52,793 nt of DNA from Lewinellaceae bacterium (GTDB lineage: Bacteria > Bacteroidota > Bacteroidia > Chitinophagales > Saprospiraceae). Below the pieces are notes generated by a model. That model was not told the origin of the DNA. It worked only from the letters and a program-made list of their open reading frames with translations, and searched no databases. Below are positions 51,366 through 52,793 of this stretch, piece after piece. The stretch spans positions 1 through 52,793 of the forward strand of contig JACJYM010000016.1 of the NCBI GenBank assembly GCA_020636155.1, written 5' to 3'. Made by a program: the position numbers and the translations under genes. Positions within the stretch are counted from its first letter, which is position 1, and each line of letters starts with the position of its first letter.

Positions 51366-52766
51366 ATGAAAAATTTATACGTACTCATCATCTTGGCATT
51401 GGCAGTTAATTCTTTGTATAGCCAGTGTGATGGGGAGCTAAAGATTCAGACCAACTCACAGTCGGCACTAGATTCTCTCATTACCCTGTATTCTACATGC
51501 GACTCTCTCTATAGTGTGGATGTGTATGGCAACGATATTACCGACATAAGCGGACTATCGAACTTTGCAATTATTAAAAAATTTTCAGCAATCGGTACCC
51601 ACCTCAAGGATTTTAATGCATTAGAAAATACTTCGGTGGATATCTTTGCAATTCAAGATAATGCTTTGCTCTCCCCTAAAATTGTGCTTCCCGAGAGCGA
51701 CAGGACTGAAAGTTTTATTTTTACCAACAATAGTACGGATACCGTGCTGATTAAGATGGCGGGACAAGTAGGAGTCTTTAGATTTGATAATGAGGATATT
51801 GGAAATTATCTATATGTGAAGAATGAATCCATGAAACCCATGTCAATCAAATATTATTATCAGGACGGCGATATTTATTATGATGCGGTAACAAAACCGA
51901 AGGTGACGGATAAGTTTTGGGTAAGTGACGTAAGCCACTATCCAAATGTGACGGCACTCCCTGTCAGGTCAGATACCCTTGGTGAATTTTATATCATAAG
52001 TGGTTCGTCACATTTCGATATGTCTGGCATTGAAAATTTTAAAAAAATAGGATTACTCACCTTGCGTAATATCCCTTCGGTGGATTTTAAGGCCCTGAGA
52101 GAAGCCGATGTAGAGATAGAAAACCTTGACTTAACCAGTATTAGCCAAGGATTAGACGACGTATCAGAAATCGCCGATGTTAATATGAAGGGTTTGTACT
52201 TAACTAATTTGAATAATATTACTGATCTAAATGGATTGGGTAATATTAGTAATCTTAGTGCAATCGGTCTTTTTGATTTACCAGCATTGACGGACATCAA
52301 TAAGTTAATGGAGGTTCAAGCATTTGATCATGATAATCCATTTATTTATAGATTATTTATTCAAGATTGTCCTCAACTATCCTCATGTGCGATAAAGCCC
52401 ATCTGTGAGTATCTTGAGGGAGATTTTATCCCTTTTTATACTGAAATTAATAATAATGGAGAGGGGTGTGCTTCTATTGAGGAGATACAGATAGCTTGTT
52501 TGTCCTCTTCAGATGATTTGGATAATTCTGACAAGTCAATCCGCATTTACCCAAATCCTGTCTCAGATTTTGTTTCCATCCAGTTGCCTGTTAATGATAT
52601 TTATCATGTCACCATCACCGACGTGTTAGGTAAGTCAGTTTTTCAAAAATCACTCAGTGGCAATTCTCTGGAAATTCATAAATCAGAAATCGGGCATTCA
52701 GGATGCTACTTTGTCATCGTAGAAAATAACGATAGGCGCTTTGTACAAAAATTAATCATAGAATAG
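51366..52766 (+). CDS. Secreted LRR-like protein with T9SS sorting domain
   Basis: A 466-residue protein. The signal peptide is MKNLYVLIILALAVNSLYS, cut before QCDG. Residues about 25-390 are divergent leucine-rich repeats (LYSVDVYGNDITDISGLSNF, VNMKGLYLTNLNNITDLNGL, NISNLSAIGLFDLPALTDIN) with a Cys cap (LSSCAIKPICEYL, NNNGEGCASIEEIQIACL). The final 75 residues are a sorting domain (IRIYPNPVSDFVSIQL, VTITDVLGKSVF). It is similar in layout to the protein at 34945. It follows the Cys-rich gene by 24 bases. The tail DNA is almost the same as that of the gene at 49194, pointing to recent copying of the sorting module. Confidence 0.8.
   Translation: MKNLYVLIILALAVNSLYSQCDGELKIQTNSQSALDSLITLYSTCDSLYSVDVYGNDITDISGLSNFAIIKKFSAIGTHLKDFNALENTSVDIFAIQDNALLSPKIVLPESDRTESFIFTNNSTDTVLIKMAGQVGVFRFDNEDIGNYLYVKNESMKPMSIKYYYQDGDIYYDAVTKPKVTDKFWVSDVSHYPNVTALPVRSDTLGEFYIISGSSHFDMSGIENFKKIGLLTLRNIPSVDFKALREADVEIENLDLTSISQGLDDVSEIADVNMKGLYLTNLNNITDLNGLGNISNLSAIGLFDLPALTDINKLMEVQAFDHDNPFIYRLFIQDCPQLSSCAIKPICEYLEGDFIPFYTEINNNGEGCASIEEIQIACLSSSDDLDNSDKSIRIYPNPVSDFVSIQLPVNDIYHVTITDVLGKSVFQKSLSGNSLEIHKSEIGHSGCYFVIVENNDRRFVQKLIIE
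52545..52766 (+). repeat. Near-identical sorting-domain DNA repeat, copy 2
   Basis: Partner of 50466-50687, in the same orientation and offset by exactly 2,079 bases, with 9 differences in 222 bases by my count. Upstream of 52545 the two genes show no similarity. Confidence 0.9.
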
Positions 52767-52793
52767 CACTTACACTATATTTTAAAAGTTACA

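Noticed and set aside
1..52793. tRNA or rRNA genes, CRISPR arrays, insertion sequences, prophage genes, restriction or toxin-antitoxin systems
   Set aside because: None could be recognised on either strand. The only tandem array is the 14-bp repeat at 50831-50894, which has no spacers.

Overview
The window looks like chromosomal DNA of a member of the Bacteroidota, probably a Saprospira- or Chitinophaga-like lineage. The DNA is AT-rich. Many secreted proteins end in a type IX secretion (T9SS) sorting domain with a YPNP-type start. Lipoproteins carry short Bacteroidota-style signals followed by acidic residues. There is a SusC/TonB-type receptor with a carboxypeptidase-regulatory N-domain, a LytTR two-component system with a propeller sensor, and TAnnTTTG-type -7 elements close to several start codons. 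No rRNA, tRNA, CRISPR array, transposase or prophage genes were seen. The genus-level placement is a guess.

Layout. 1-6869 (minus strand): N-terminal part of a TonB-dependent receptor cut by the window edge, an FGE-like lipoprotein, a short DnaE-type polymerase with an SRAP/HMCES-like abasic-site protein directly upstream, a DinB-superfamily protein and LspA. 7104-9812: TsaB, two tandem ArsR-fold regulators, and a GHMP kinase that converges on them across a bidirectional terminator. 9881-21895: a cohesin-like T9SS protein, a LytTR response regulator with its propeller histidine kinase, a LamG/Ig-like secreted protein and a large PKD/HYR T9SS protein. 22004-28701: a lipoprotein, a TfoX / sulfotransferase-like / class IV aminotransferase gene string, ferrochelatase, and a SurE - small membrane protein - LpxB string. 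28715-34703 (minus strand): an AT-rich lipoprotein, topoisomerase I, and a saccharopine dehydrogenase-like / rhomboid / TsaE string. 34945-41315: two secreted proteins, a BaiN/YhiN-type flavoprotein, a pair of small membrane paralogues (one frameshifted) and a class III aminotransferase.

41438-45291 looks like a metal-handling locus, probably for copper: a DUF983 protein, a small Cys protein, a beta-barrel with a mature CDACGCA N-terminus, an MbnP-like lipoprotein and an MbnH/MauG-like di-haem peroxidase. A long hairpin lies between the last two genes. 45626-50687 reads as one operon ending in a terminator: a FAM171-like surface lipoprotein, an ECF sigma factor, a protein joining an inner-membrane anchor to an outer-membrane-barrel-like domain (a candidate anti-sigma/sensor), and a dockerin-like T9SS protein.

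50822-52766 holds a Cys-rich secreted protein whose signal-peptide region is interrupted by a 14-bp tandem repeat, which makes it a candidate phase-variable gene. It is followed by an LRR-like T9SS protein whose sorting domain is nearly identical in DNA to that of the dockerin-like gene two genes upstream.

The most notable observations are: the 14-bp repeat with its chain of TAATG stop/start overlaps; clamp-binding-like QLxLF motifs in both the SRAP protein and its neighbouring polymerase; the MbnP/MbnH locus; the A8 frameshift that exactly restores paralogue length; the sigma factor with a TM-barrel partner; and the recent copying of a sorting-domain module. All calls rest on reading the sequence; no database search was run.
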